Shown here in pieces: positions 25,949 through 33,792 of a stretch of DNA of 61,126 nucleotides. The translations under genes were made by a program, and so were the position numbers. This DNA comes from Bacteroidota bacterium. GTDB lineage: Bacteria; Bacteroidota; Bacteroidia; Chitinophagales; BACL12. Below the pieces are notes generated by a model that was given only the letters and a program-made list of their open reading frames with translations, was not told the origin of the DNA and did not search any database. Every line of letters starts with the position of its first letter. Positions within the stretch are counted from its first letter, which is position 1. Location of the stretch: NCBI GenBank assembly GCA_029571985.1, contig JAKQVC010000014.1:1-61126 (forward strand), read 5' to 3'.

Positions 25949-26392
25949 GTGCGCGTTTCTGATACAAATATGCTGGGTGATCAGGTTGATGGCAACGACA
26001 AAATCAACGCCATATCACCGTTTGTATACAGGAATAAACGGATTGAACATTCATTTCATTGTCAGCGCGCCCATGTTTTATACATAAAGTCTCTTAAATC
26101 AAGGGTCCCATGTGATAAAGGACCATGCGAACAACTGACAAATTTTTGGGGTATATCGGATTTGCGGCATTTTTTTTCGGGTAAAATGGCCGAAAATTTC
26201 AGGATTTTGTCGCCCGAATCACCGGAAAACCAAGCTGGAAACAGGTGTTTGTGACCACTGCGGGCCCGTAAAAGGGCAGAACAGGCCGGCTAAAGAGGAA
26301 AAAATATCTGTATATACATTGGAAATGGGGGATTTTTGTAGTTGTGTTGCCTTTCGGCATGACTCACCTTTGTAAGGTCAATACATACGGAT
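25949..26392. other. 444-base divergent intergenic region
   Basis: It separates two divergently transcribed paralogous small genes. Near -7 boxes face outward at both ends (CATATTTG for 25682; CACCTTTG at 26365-26372 for 26393). The only structure seen is a nested inverted repeat at 25976-26019. A longer plus-strand frame (25751-26254) overlaps the 25682 gene and is not supported. Confidence 0.5.
25976..26019. repeat. nested inverted repeat in the divergent region
   Basis: GGTGAT (25976-25981) pairs with ATCACC (26014-26019), and inside it GTTGAT (25985-25990) pairs with ATCAAC (26003-26008). It lies 28-71 bases upstream of the 25682 start and could be an operator or the leader of a divergent transcript. 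Confidence 0.4.
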
Positions 26393-26716
26393 ATGATGCA
26401 CGCGGCCCTATTACAACAAGTTATTCCAACATTAGTTACAAGTGTTGCACTGAAATATCCGATTGCCTATATAAAGTCAATCAGTTTTCATTTGCACAAT
26501 AAAGTTATTGCAGCCTGTTTCTGGCACGAGCAGAGCACACCTCATTCAACAATGCCTATTATTGCAGATCGCGACAAGCATAGTGGTTGTGTTGTATTTT
26601 CATCTACTGAACACATAGGTGAATGCGAAGTTGAAATAAATGGAACCGACGAGCGTGGTCAGGAATTTGTGATTTCCATTCCGTATAAAAGAATTATGCC
26701 GCGGCGGGTTGCCTGA
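26393..26716 (+). CDS. small protein of unknown family, paralogue of the 25682 product
   Basis: A 107-aa protein. Residues ~14-50 (TLVTSVALKYPIAYIKSIS, then IAACFWHEQ) align with the divergent 88-aa neighbour. It carries an extra C-terminal tail (YKRIMPRRVA) and a longer middle. Two cysteines, one of them in the aligned IAxC position shared by both proteins, are conserved between the pair. No known family was recognised. The start at 26393 is followed directly by a second ATG in frame. A CACCTTTG box lies 20 bases upstream. It is a single-gene unit convergent with the LutB-like gene, with 26 bases between the stops. Confidence 0.6.
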   Translation: MMHAALLQQVIPTLVTSVALKYPIAYIKSISFHLHNKVIAACFWHEQSTPHSTMPIIADRDKHSGCVVFSSTEHIGECEVEINGTDERGQEFVISIPYKRIMPRRVA

Positions 26717-26742
26717 AAGTAAGTGGTGTCAGCGCAAAAGAA

Positions 26743-28131
26743 TTAATCTTCCTGATGCGGATGTAATTCCTGCCAGCGTTTATTAAATGATTTAGGTGCA
26801 AATTTGAACATCGTTCTGCGCTTGCCCCAACTATTTTTAAACAGCATGTTAACGCCCATGTTTTTTATGGAAGCAGATGGTTTTTCCATTGCTTTTCTGC
26901 TCATCATACTCCGGCGCCAGAGTTTCCAGGCAATGCGTTCTGCAAATACGGTATGACCTTCTTCAACTGCTTCGTTTCTATTATATAATAACAGAGTATG
27001 CAGGTCGATATTCACCGGACAAACTTCCGTACAATTACCACATAATGAGCTTGCATTACTGAGGTGTTTAAATTCCTCCATGCCTTTAAAATGTGGTGTA
27101 ATAATGGAGCCGATAGGACCAGTATAAGTTGAACCATAAGTATGGCCACCGATATTTTTATACACCGGGCACGCATTTAAGCACGAGCCACAACGTATAC
27201 AGTACAAGGCTTCCCGTTGTTTTTCCTGAGCGAGTAAATGGCTGCGTCCGTTGTCGAGTAAGATTACATACATTTCTTCCGGACCATCCACTTCTATTTC
27301 TTTTTTCGGACCGGTGAAAATGGTATTATACACGGTTACCTTCTGACCGGTACCATAAGTTGCCAATAAGGGCCACAACATTGCCAGGTCGTTTACGCTG
27401 CTCAACATTTTTTCGATGCCGACAACAACAATATGTGTTTTCGGGAAACCGGTACTGAGTCGTCCGTTACCTTCATTTTCTGTTATGGCGATGCCACCAA
27501 TATCCGGAAGAATAAAATTTGCGCCGCTGAATCCTACGTCAGCCTGAATATATTTTTCACGCAGATTTTTTCTGGCTACAAGGGTTAATTCCTGAGCAGT
27601 TAAATCGAGCGAGGTACCAAGCTTCTCGTGAAACAATTTTGCCACATCGTCTTTACTTTTATGCATAGCCGGTGTAACAATATGATAAGGTGCCTCTCCA
27701 TCTAATTGTTGTATGTATTCACCCAAATCAGTTTCTACTGATTGAATGCCATTTTGTTCGAGAAAATGATTTAAATGTATTTCTTCGGTGGCCATGCTTT
27801 TTGCTTTCACCACCATACGCGCTTCTTTTTTCTTCAGAATTTTAAGAATTTCCTGTTGCGCTTCTTTCTCGTCGTTAGCCCAAATAACTTTACCACCATT
27901 TGCCGTAAAGTTTGTTTCGAATTCGATTAAATATTTATCGAGATTCTCCATCACTTTCCACTTCAGGTTTTTCACCTTTTTGCGCACATACTCCAGGTCG
28001 GTATATTGTTTTTTACCATTGACAACTGTGGCATTGTACTTACCGATATTAAACAACAGTTTGCGCTTATGCTCTGCATCAAACGCTTTCTGTTCAGCTT
28101 TTTGTAGAAATGTGTGTATGTTGGTCGACAT
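26743..28131 (-). CDS. LutB-like iron-sulfur protein (lactate utilisation)
   Basis: A 462-aa cytoplasmic protein. Residues ~60-300 are the LutB/YkgF-type domain (MVVKAKSMATEEIHLN, IGGIAITENEGNGRL). Two [4Fe-4S] ferredoxin motifs follow: CIRCGSCLNACPVY (about 310-323) and CGNCTEVCPVNIDLHTLL (about 360-378). In lactate-utilising bacteria LutB works with LutA and LutC to oxidise L-lactate. Neither is adjacent here, so the partners are elsewhere or the role differs. The ATG at 28131 lies 15 bases after a TACTTTTG box; a frame from 28149 would add six residues. Confidence 0.85.
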   Translation of the reverse strand: MSTNIHTFLQKAEQKAFDAEHKRKLLFNIGKYNATVVNGKKQYTDLEYVRKKVKNLKWKVMENLDKYLIEFETNFTANGGKVIWANDEKEAQQEILKILKKKEARMVVKAKSMATEEIHLNHFLEQNGIQSVETDLGEYIQQLDGEAPYHIVTPAMHKSKDDVAKLFHEKLGTSLDLTAQELTLVARKNLREKYIQADVGFSGANFILPDIGGIAITENEGNGRLSTGFPKTHIVVVGIEKMLSSVNDLAMLWPLLATYGTGQKVTVYNTIFTGPKKEIEVDGPEEMYVILLDNGRSHLLAQEKQREALYCIRCGSCLNACPVYKNIGGHTYGSTYTGPIGSIITPHFKGMEEFKHLSNASSLCGNCTEVCPVNIDLHTLLLYNRNEAVEEGHTVFAERIAWKLWRRSMMSRKAMEKPSASIKNMGVNMLFKNSWGKRRTMFKFAPKSFNKRWQELHPHQED

Positions 28132-28146
28132 AGTGTGTGACTTCTG

Positions 28147-28154
28147 CAAAAGTA
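28147..28154 (-). promoter_or_regulatory. -7 promoter box of the LutB-like gene
   Basis: TACTTTTG on the minus strand, 15 bases before the ATG at 28131. Confidence 0.55.
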
Positions 28155-28290
28155 CGTAACCAGTGGGGAATTGTCAGGTTCATAGTGACTATGTTTACCC
28201 CCCTGACCTCATATTGTACTAAGGAATACACAATTCCTCCACTATCCCAAAAATTGTAAGGGATACTGAAGGATTCAAAAACCATCATCC

Positions 28291-28857
28291 TTATTGCTTG
28301 CGATAAGCGTATGTTGCTTCCAGTGCGTCGTAATACTCCTGTCCGTATTTGCGAATCAGGGCTGACTTCACAAACCTGAATACCGGCATACCCAGAGATT
28401 TCCCGTTTTTGCAGGCGGGTTTACAGATATCCCATTCTTCGTAATTCAGCGCATCGTATTCGCCCACTTTTGTAACGCGAATCGGATATAAGTGGCAGGA
28501 TATGGGTTTCTGCCATTTTATTTTTCCTTCGAGATACGCTTTTTCTATGCCGCACAATGCAATACCATTTTCCCAAATGGTGTATACACAGGGGCCATTT
28601 TTCATGAGCGGGGTTTTGAGTATGCCTTCATCATTCACAATCCATAAGCCCTGCTTTTCTACGCCGTCTATTCCTTCCTGCGTGAGATAAGGCTTCACTT
28701 TTGGATAAACCTTCTCGAGCATTTTGCGCTCTTCCGGCTCAACAAAAGCCCCTTCATCGCCTTCCACACAACAGGCACCTTTACATGCTTGTAAATTACA
28801 GGCAAATTTTTCATCCAGGATGTCGTCGCTGACAAGGGTTTGTTGAATGATAATCAT
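28291..28857 (-). CDS. DUF3109 family protein
   Basis: A 188-aa cytoplasmic protein with a cysteine set typical of DUF3109: CNLQACKGACCVEGDEGA near residues 20-37, then a single Cys in NGPCVYTIWENGIALCGI, CHLYPIR and CKPACKNGKSLGMPVFRF. The pattern suggests a bound zinc or iron-sulfur cluster; the biochemical role is unknown. TACCTTTA ends 4 bases before the ATG, again a near-leaderless layout. Upstream on the same strand, after a 49-base gap, lies the RsmI-like methyltransferase gene. Confidence 0.85.
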   Translation of the reverse strand: MIIIQQTLVSDDILDEKFACNLQACKGACCVEGDEGAFVEPEERKMLEKVYPKVKPYLTQEGIDGVEKQGLWIVNDEGILKTPLMKNGPCVYTIWENGIALCGIEKAYLEGKIKWQKPISCHLYPIRVTKVGEYDALNYEEWDICKPACKNGKSLGMPVFRFVKSALIRKYGQEYYDALEATYAYRKQ

Positions 28858-28861
28858 CCTG

Positions 28862-28869
28862 TAAAGGTA
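28862..28869 (-). promoter_or_regulatory. -7-like promoter box of the DUF3109 gene
   Basis: TACCTTTA on the minus strand differs from TAnnTTTG only in the last base and ends 4 bases before the ATG. Confidence 0.5.
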
Positions 28870-28906
28870 ATAAAAGCATAACTGCTAATAAAGCAGTCTG
28901 CCCTCA

Positions 28907-29611
28907 TCAAACAGCAAGCCGTCCGAGGATAAAAACTGCGGGTAATTTTTCGAGATGTGGTGTTTGTTTTTTCCATTCTGCAATTGACTTTGTGCGAATG
29001 AACTCCTTTGATCCGGTAATATCCATGGCTATGCACAGCACAGATGCGGGTTGACAGGATTGCAGGATATCCTGCAGTAATTGGTTATTGCGGTATGGTG
29101 TTTCTATACAAATTTGAGATTCCCCTTTTATCGCCCGTGATTCCATGAGTTGGAGATAATTTTTGCGTTCAGGTTGTTTTACGGGAATATATCCATGAAA
29201 TGTAAATTGTTGTCCGTTTAATCCACTCGACATAAGCGCTAACAGGATGCTGGATGGTCCAGACAATGGGATTACCGGAATATTCCGCTGATGGCACATG
29301 GAAACGATTACACTTCCCGGATCTGCAATAGCGGGAAGTCCGGCCTCACTCATTAATCCGATTTCAGCATTATCCTTAAAATAGGACATGTATTGAGCAA
29401 ACTGTTCAGGTGTTGTATCCACATCCAGGGGTAATAAGGTAACATCATCAAAAGAAGTTGTAAATCCCGATTTGCGTAAATACCTTCTGGCTGTGCGCTC
29501 ATTTTCTACAATAAAAATGCGCAGACGACGTGTTATGTCATGCACATACGCCGGTATTACCTGTAATGCGTCCTCATTGAGTGGGGTTGGAATTAAAAAC
29601 AGGGTTGCCAT
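28907..29611 (-). CDS. RsmI-like SAM-dependent methyltransferase
   Basis: A 234-aa tetrapyrrole-methylase-fold protein. The N-terminus FLIPTPLNEDALQVIP, the loop SEAGLPAIADPGS (about residues 85-97) and VIPLSGPSSILLALMSSG match the RsmI branch, which 2'-O-methylates C1402 of 16S rRNA. It is shorter than RsmI (~285) and lacks its C-terminal domain. It fits the separate Bacteroidota paralogue whose target is not settled. It is divergent from the glycosylase gene, with 37 bases between the start codons. That spacer contains CAAATTTG, which reads the same on both strands. Confidence 0.85.
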   Translation of the reverse strand: MATLFLIPTPLNEDALQVIPAYVHDITRRLRIFIVENERTARRYLRKSGFTTSFDDVTLLPLDVDTTPEQFAQYMSYFKDNAEIGLMSEAGLPAIADPGSVIVSMCHQRNIPVIPLSGPSSILLALMSSGLNGQQFTFHGYIPVKQPERKNYLQLMESRAIKGESQICIETPYRNNQLLQDILQSCQPASVLCIAMDITGSKEFIRTKSIAEWKKQTPHLEKLPAVFILGRLAV

Positions 29612-29648
29612 GCGTTACATTTGTATTTTTGATGCGCAACAAATTTGC

Positions 29649-30254
29649 ATGAATAACGCCAAATTAAAAAGTAGTTTTTATCTGCAAAGTGATACCGTTG
29701 GTATTGCAAAGGCATTATTAGGCAAAAAATTAGTGTCGAATATCGATGGTTTCATGACGGCGGGCATTATATGCGAAACAGAAGCCTATTGCGGAACCAC
29801 CGACCGTGGGTGTCATGCCTATAATGGCAGATATACGGAGCGCACAAAAATAATGTATGCTGCAGGCGGAGTTAGTTATATTTATATCTGTTATGGCATA
29901 CATCATCTGTTTAATGTGGTGACCCATGTTGGCGGTGAGCCGCATGCGATACTAATAAGAGCAATTGAGGCCACTGATGGCCTTGCGCATATACAAAAAC
30001 GCAGAGGCAAATCCGTTGCGCACACCGCATTAGGCGCAGGACCCGGCCTGGTATCGGTTTGCCTTGGGTTGACAACAAAATATAATGGCGAGTCGTTACT
30101 TGGAGATAGCATTTGGATTGAGGATGCTGAGCCGCTGGCAGATGTTGATATTATATCAGGTCCGCGGGTAGGCATGAACTTTTCGGGGCCATATAAAACA
30201 ATTCCATGGCGATTCCGTATTCTTGATTCGCCATTTACCAGCAAAGCACACTGA
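29649..30254 (+). CDS. 3-methyladenine DNA glycosylase (AAG/MPG family)
   Basis: A 201-aa base-excision repair enzyme that removes alkylated purines. Family landmarks are VGIAKALLGKKLVS near the N-terminus and ICETEAYCGTTDRGCHAYNGR, which carries the catalytic glutamate. MYAAGGVSYIYICYGIHHLFNVV (start and end blocks) and GPGLVSVCLGLT follow. Length is normal. The ATG at 29649 is preferred; in-frame ATGs further upstream overlap the divergent methyltransferase. A tiny frame (29632-29652, six codons plus stop) ends on top of this start as ATGA and begins directly after TATTTTTG, so translational coupling is possible. Confidence 0.9.
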   Translation: MNNAKLKSSFYLQSDTVGIAKALLGKKLVSNIDGFMTAGIICETEAYCGTTDRGCHAYNGRYTERTKIMYAAGGVSYIYICYGIHHLFNVVTHVGGEPHAILIRAIEATDGLAHIQKRRGKSVAHTALGAGPGLVSVCLGLTTKYNGESLLGDSIWIEDAEPLADVDIISGPRVGMNFSGPYKTIPWRFRILDSPFTSKAH

Positions 30255-30309
30255 ATTGCGTATAAATCGACATATCGCCATTGTTATTCTGAATAATGCT
30301 GAATTAAAA

Positions 30310-31113
30310 GTGACCTGGAAACCATTTGGTTACCACAAGCTATTATTAGCCGCATTCGGATTTTGGTTAAATAGCATACAAGGTTTTTGGGTGGGATTAA
30401 TTGTAGGTATTTTGTTTGACACTGAAATTGTTTCTAAAAAGCAACATGCTGAAACACAATCAGAAAATAAAAAACAAGACTGGCGTATACGCTTTTTAAT
30501 GCTGGGCGCTTTTGTTTTACAAACGCCCGGTGTAGGTACAAAGGCATCTTCAAAACATATTGCCAATACACTCGCCAAACATTTCGGTGCCGCATACGCA
30601 TCGAGCAGAATGACCTTTATGTTAGAACTGATGCGACAACGCATTATGGTAGAGCAGATTTGTAATCAGATGCGTACGGATGCAACATTAGAAGATAAAA
30701 AGAAATGTTTACGGTTTTTATTTGATCTGGCTGAAGTGCGTGATGTTCAAACAGACAAATTGCATCATTCAATCAATTATATTGCTTCGCGAATGGATGT
30801 GCCGTTTCAAGTTGTGCAGGAAATTTACACGCAATTCAAACGACAGGAACAGCAACAACAACGCAATTACAATCCGCCAAAAAGTGGTCCGGAACCGCAC
30901 AGTACTTCTGAGGCTTTATTATTTGGTAAGTTTGGATTGACGACTAACGCTACTGCTCAGCAGGTAAAAAAAGCTTATTACAAATTAGCTAAATTATATC
31001 ATCCCGATTCTAATCCGGGTGCAACGCCTGAAGAAAGAAAAAAATTAGAGTCAGAATTGAGGACAGTTATTGAGGCGTATGAAAAGATTTGTGCGTTGAG
31101 AAATTGGACTTAG
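30310..31113 (+). CDS. J-domain co-chaperone, DjlA/TerB-like
   Basis: A protein of about 267 aa. An N-terminal glycine-rich membrane segment (LLLAAFGFWLNSIQGFWVGL) anchors it, as in DjlA. Residues ~60-180 resemble a TerB-type helical domain (FLMLGAFVLQTPGVGTK). The C-terminal ~65 residues are a J domain with the HPD motif in LAKLYHPDSNPGATPEE, which stimulates the ATPase of DnaK. The start is uncertain: GTG 30310 puts the membrane segment near the N-terminus as usual. An in-frame TTG at 30223 would overlap the glycosylase gene by 32 bases. Confidence 0.75.
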   Translation: MTWKPFGYHKLLLAAFGFWLNSIQGFWVGLIVGILFDTEIVSKKQHAETQSENKKQDWRIRFLMLGAFVLQTPGVGTKASSKHIANTLAKHFGAAYASSRMTFMLELMRQRIMVEQICNQMRTDATLEDKKKCLRFLFDLAEVRDVQTDKLHHSINYIASRMDVPFQVVQEIYTQFKRQEQQQQRNYNPPKSGPEPHSTSEALLFGKFGLTTNATAQQVKKAYYKLAKLYHPDSNPGATPEERKKLESELRTVIEAYEKICALRNWT

Positions 31114-31210
31114 TGTTTATTGCTGGTGTAAATACAATCGGCGAATAAAATTATATACTAGTTGATTATTCACGAGGCCGGGAAGACTGGAAGTCGGGAA
31201 GTAGTGGGGT

Positions 31211-31262
31211 GATTTTTTTGGCGTTGAGTTTACCCCCGTAAACGATACGACAAAAAAAATCG
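31211..31262. repeat. nested inverted repeat between J-domain gene and rpoD
   Basis: GATTTTTTT (31211-31219) pairs with AAAAAAATC (31254-31262), and inside it GTTTAC (31228-31233) pairs with GTAAAC (31238-31243) around four C residues. It lies between two convergent genes and may help end the J-domain transcript. Confidence 0.4.
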
Positions 31263-31294
31263 CAGCAACGAAGTATCCCCGCCTGAGAGCGCCC

Positions 31295-31334
31295 AAAAAA
31301 AACCCCCGGTTCGGTCGAGAGACTTCTCCGGGGG
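31295..31334 (-). terminator. rpoD terminator
   Basis: CCCCCGG (minus strand 31328-31334) pairs with CCGGGGG (31303-31309), followed by a run of eight T residues. It lies 50 bases beyond the rpoD stop. Confidence 0.8.
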
Positions 31335-31383
31335 ATCCCCATGAAAACACAAATGTTTGTTCTTTAACAGAACAATATTTTAA

Positions 31384-32253
31384 TTACTGCGCAAGATACG
31401 CTTTTAATGCTTTATTTCGAGTGCTTGAACGCAATTTGTTAATCGCATTATCTTTTATCTGGCGAACACGTTCGCGTGTTAATCCGAATTCTTCGCCAAT
31501 ATCTTCCAGTGTCATTGCGTATGGAACGCCGATTCCGAAAAATAATTTTATCACATCACGTTCGCGCTCTGTTAAAGTGGCGAGTGTGCGTTCAGTTTCC
31601 ACTTTTAATGAATGACTGTAATCTAATTTTTCATCGGTACGTTCAACATCGCGATTCTCAAGCACGTCCAATAATGAACTATTTTCTCCATCATCAAATG
31701 GCGCGTCAACAGATACGTGACGGCTGGAAACACTTAATGTATTTTTAATTTCATCAGGTGCCAGATCAAGAATTTCGGCCAATTCTTCGGGCGTTGGTTC
31801 GCGCTCAAATTTTTGTTCGAGCTCAGAAAACGCGCGATTGATTTTACTTAACGAACCTACCTTGTTCAAAGGAAGACGCACTAAGCGGCTTTGTTCAGCG
31901 AGTGCCTGCATGATACTTTGACGAATCCACCACACCGCATACGAAATGAATTTGAAACCTTTAGTTTCATCAAATTTCTGTGCGGCTTTTACGAGTCCGA
32001 CATTTCCTTCATTAATCAGGTCATTGAGAGACAAGCCGTTATGCTGATACTGTTTTGCAACAGATACCACGAAACGGAGGTTGGCTTTAACCAATTTCTC
32101 AAGTGCAGCCTGATCGCCCTGTTTAATCCGCTGGGCGAGGGTAACTTCCTCTTCAGCGGTAACCAGGTCAACCTTGCCGATTTCCTGTAAATACTTTTCT
32201 AACGATTCGCTTTCGCGGTTCGTAATGGATTTTGTGATCTTAAGCTGACGCAT
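31384..32253 (-). CDS. rpoD: primary RNA polymerase sigma factor
   Basis: A 289-aa housekeeping sigma factor (sigma A/70). Region 1.2 ([20 protein letters not shown]), region 2 ([36 protein letters not shown]), region 3 and region 4 ([20 protein letters not shown]) are all present; region 1.1 is absent. The short length and the [10 protein letters not shown] start are standard for the Bacteroidota primary factor, which reads the TTTG (-33) and TAnnTTTG (-7) elements noted throughout this window. It stands alone with a strong terminator. The 130 bases upstream show no clean -7 box. Confidence 0.95.
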   Translation of the reverse strand: MRQLKITKSITNRESESLEKYLQEIGKVDLVTAEEEVTLAQRIKQGDQAALEKLVKANLRFVVSVAKQYQHNGLSLNDLINEGNVGLVKAAQKFDETKGFKFISYAVWWIRQSIMQALAEQSRLVRLPLNKVGSLSKINRAFSELEQKFEREPTPEELAEILDLAPDEIKNTLSVSSRHVSVDAPFDDGENSSLLDVLENRDVERTDEKLDYSHSLKVETERTLATLTERERDVIKLFFGIGVPYAMTLEDIGEEFGLTRERVRQIKDNAINKLRSSTRNKALKAYLAQ

Positions 32254-32395
32254 TGCTCTTAGAGACCTATTTACTTTAAGTGAACTTGAACCAAATCTAT
32301 TAACGGTTCTATACCGGTAAAAGTTTCCGGCTGCCTGAATCTGCCAAACCGGAGGGCAAAGATACTGTGAATTTTATGTGAAAACAAGGTTGGAG

Positions 32396-32545
32396 AGCAG
32401 TGAGTGGTGAGCAGTGAGTGGTGAATGCGGAATGTTGAGGGCCTGCCCTGAAGTGAAGGCTTTCGGCGCGCAGCAGAGAAAACCTTCTACTGCAGGGGTG
32501 AGGGGTGAGTGGTGAGTGGTGAGTGGTGAGGGGTGAATGGGGAGG
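32396..32545. repeat. low-complexity GGTGAGT tracts around the hairpin repeats
   Basis: A 14-base unit GAGCAGTGAGTGGT occurs twice near 32395-32424. Between hairpin copies 1 and 2 (about 32495-32540) the 7-base unit GGTGAGT recurs about five times with drift. Confidence 0.7.
32446..32497. repeat. intergenic hairpin repeat, copy 1
   Basis: A 52-base unit starting CCCTGAAGTGAAGG and ending CTGCAGGG. Its arms pair with two mismatches and a one-base bulge around a loop ending GCAGCAGA. The flank GGGCCTG precedes it, as in copy 3. Confidence 0.8.
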
Positions 32546-32549
32546 CCTG

Positions 32550-32601
32550 CCCTGAAGTGAAGGCTTTCGGCGCGTAGCAGAGAAAACCTTCTTCTGCAGG
32601 G
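32550..32601. repeat. intergenic hairpin repeat, copy 2
   Basis: The second copy, same length as copy 1 and differing at a few positions (GTAGCAG for GCAGCAG in the loop, TTCTTC for TTCTAC in the right arm). GGCCTG precedes it and GGTGAGGG follows. Confidence 0.8.
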
Positions 32602-32612
32602 GTGAGGGCCTG

Positions 32613-32664
32613 CCCTGAAGTGAAGGTTTTCGGCGCGCAGCAGAGAAAACCTTCTACTTCAGGG
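32613..32664. repeat. intergenic hairpin repeat, copy 3
   Basis: The best-formed copy. Arms CCCTGAAGTGAAGGTTTTC and GAAAACCTTCTACTTCAGGG pair fully except for one bulged base, with a 13-base loop. Changes relative to copies 1 and 2 (C to T in the left arm, G to T in the right arm) restore pairing, which suggests selection for the stem. Confidence 0.8.
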
Positions 32665-32734
32665 TTAAATAAGCTTAAAACTTGGCCTACAGGCCTATGA
32701 ATAAGTTACCTTTAGGCTATAAACTACTATTCTT

Positions 32735-33736
32735 ATGAAAATAAATCTGTACCTAACCGCCACGCTTATGCTGATTGGGGCTTTCGGGGCTGTAGCCCAG
32801 CCTACCATTACCGCTTCCACAATAGGTGAAGTTGGCGATTCATTCAGCTATGACTTTGTGAATGCTACCGGCTTCGACCCCGGACCATCAGGATCTGCAG
32901 TTACCTGGGATTTTTCTGATATTAGCCTTGCCGGCACCTCTTATGGGTATACCTTTGTAACTGTGGGATCCACCGGCTTTGCGGATGATTTTCCAGGTGC
33001 TAACCTCGCCACTGACCAGGGAGATGGGGTTTATACCTATTATAAGGGAAGCCCTTCAGAGTTCTCGCTGTACGGTGTGCACACCGATGCTACCACCTTA
33101 TCCTATAGCGACCCGGAAACGCTTTATAGCTATCCCATGACCTTTGGCACCACCTTTTCTGATAACCTCTACTGCTCATTTTTTTCAGGTGTTGATGTAG
33201 TGCGCTCAGGCTCCATTTCTGTTGAAGCTGACGGATATGGCACTTTAATATTACCAAGTGGCACGTATGACAATGTTTTACGCGTTGTTGCGCACGAAGT
33301 ATACTCAGATGAGTTTATCGGATTGCCCACGCCAACAGACTATGATTTCACGAATTACTATTTCATGCGTGAAGGAACAATAGGCGCTTTGTTTCAATAC
33401 AGCTATTTGGAAATTGGCGGTTTATTTCCAACCACTCAGGAATCTGCCGCAGTTAACACAAATATTGGCCCGATGAGTATCAACGAGGAAAATACAAACG
33501 CTTCAATAGGTGTGTATCCAAATCCTGCACAACAAGATGTTACCATTAACCTTCAGCATATTAATGCTGAACAGGTAATTATAACAGATATGGCAGGCCG
33601 GCAAGTGTTAACCGCAACACCCGGTTTCGATAATTTTGTTCGATTAAATGTTGAAGCGTTGCCCGAGGGTATATATTTTGCACGAGTACTTGCAAACAAC
33701 CAAACCTATAGCAATCAGTTTCAAATCATCCGATAA
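32735..33736 (+). CDS. secreted protein with T9SS sorting domain
   Basis: A 333-aa exported protein. The signal peptide ends at AVAQ (about residue 22). The main domain (residues ~25-240) is beta-rich and aromatic, with VGDSFSYDFVNATG, SAVTWDFSDISLAGTSY and a later NYYFMREGTIGALFQYSY. No enzymatic motif was recognised; this is a recurrent Bacteroidota secreted domain of unknown role. The C-terminal ~75 residues are a type A sorting domain (VYPNPAQQD, ITDMAGRQV, LPEGIYFARV). It is preceded by the hairpin repeat array and ends at a terminator shared with acs. Confidence 0.8.
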   Translation: MKINLYLTATLMLIGAFGAVAQPTITASTIGEVGDSFSYDFVNATGFDPGPSGSAVTWDFSDISLAGTSYGYTFVTVGSTGFADDFPGANLATDQGDGVYTYYKGSPSEFSLYGVHTDATTLSYSDPETLYSYPMTFGTTFSDNLYCSFFSGVDVVRSGSISVEADGYGTLILPSGTYDNVLRVVAHEVYSDEFIGLPTPTDYDFTNYYFMREGTIGALFQYSYLEIGGLFPTTQESAAVNTNIGPMSINEENTNASIGVYPNPAQQDVTINLQHINAEQVIITDMAGRQVLTATPGFDNFVRLNVEALPEGIYFARVLANNQTYSNQFQIIR

Positions 33737-33761
33737 TAATTCAGGTGTTTATATCTTATTT

Positions 33762-33792
33762 AAAAGCGATGGTTTGAACCGTCGCTTTTTTT
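33762..33792. terminator. bidirectional terminator between the 32735 gene and acs
   Basis: AAAAGCGATGGTT (33762-33774) pairs with AACCGTCGCTTTT (33777-33789) with one T-G pair; poly-A precedes and poly-T follows. It can serve both convergent genes, and the last bases overlap the acs stop codon. Confidence 0.8.

Noticed and set aside
25751-26254. 167-codon plus-strand open frame spanning the divergent region
   Set aside because: It overlaps the 25682 gene on the opposite strand, has no recognisable composition or motif, and the spacer shows divergent promoter boxes instead.
27788-28159. 123-codon plus-strand frame opposite the LutB-like gene
   Set aside because: Phe/Ser-rich complement of a Lys/Glu-rich coding sequence; no independent support.
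32446-32664. Possible CRISPR array at the repeat cluster
   Set aside because: Three long, self-complementary units with uneven spacing and related rather than unique spacers, and no cas genes; it fits a hairpin (REP/MITE-like) array.
32396-32664. Insertion sequence at the repeat cluster
   Set aside because: No transposase frame, terminal repeats or target duplication found.
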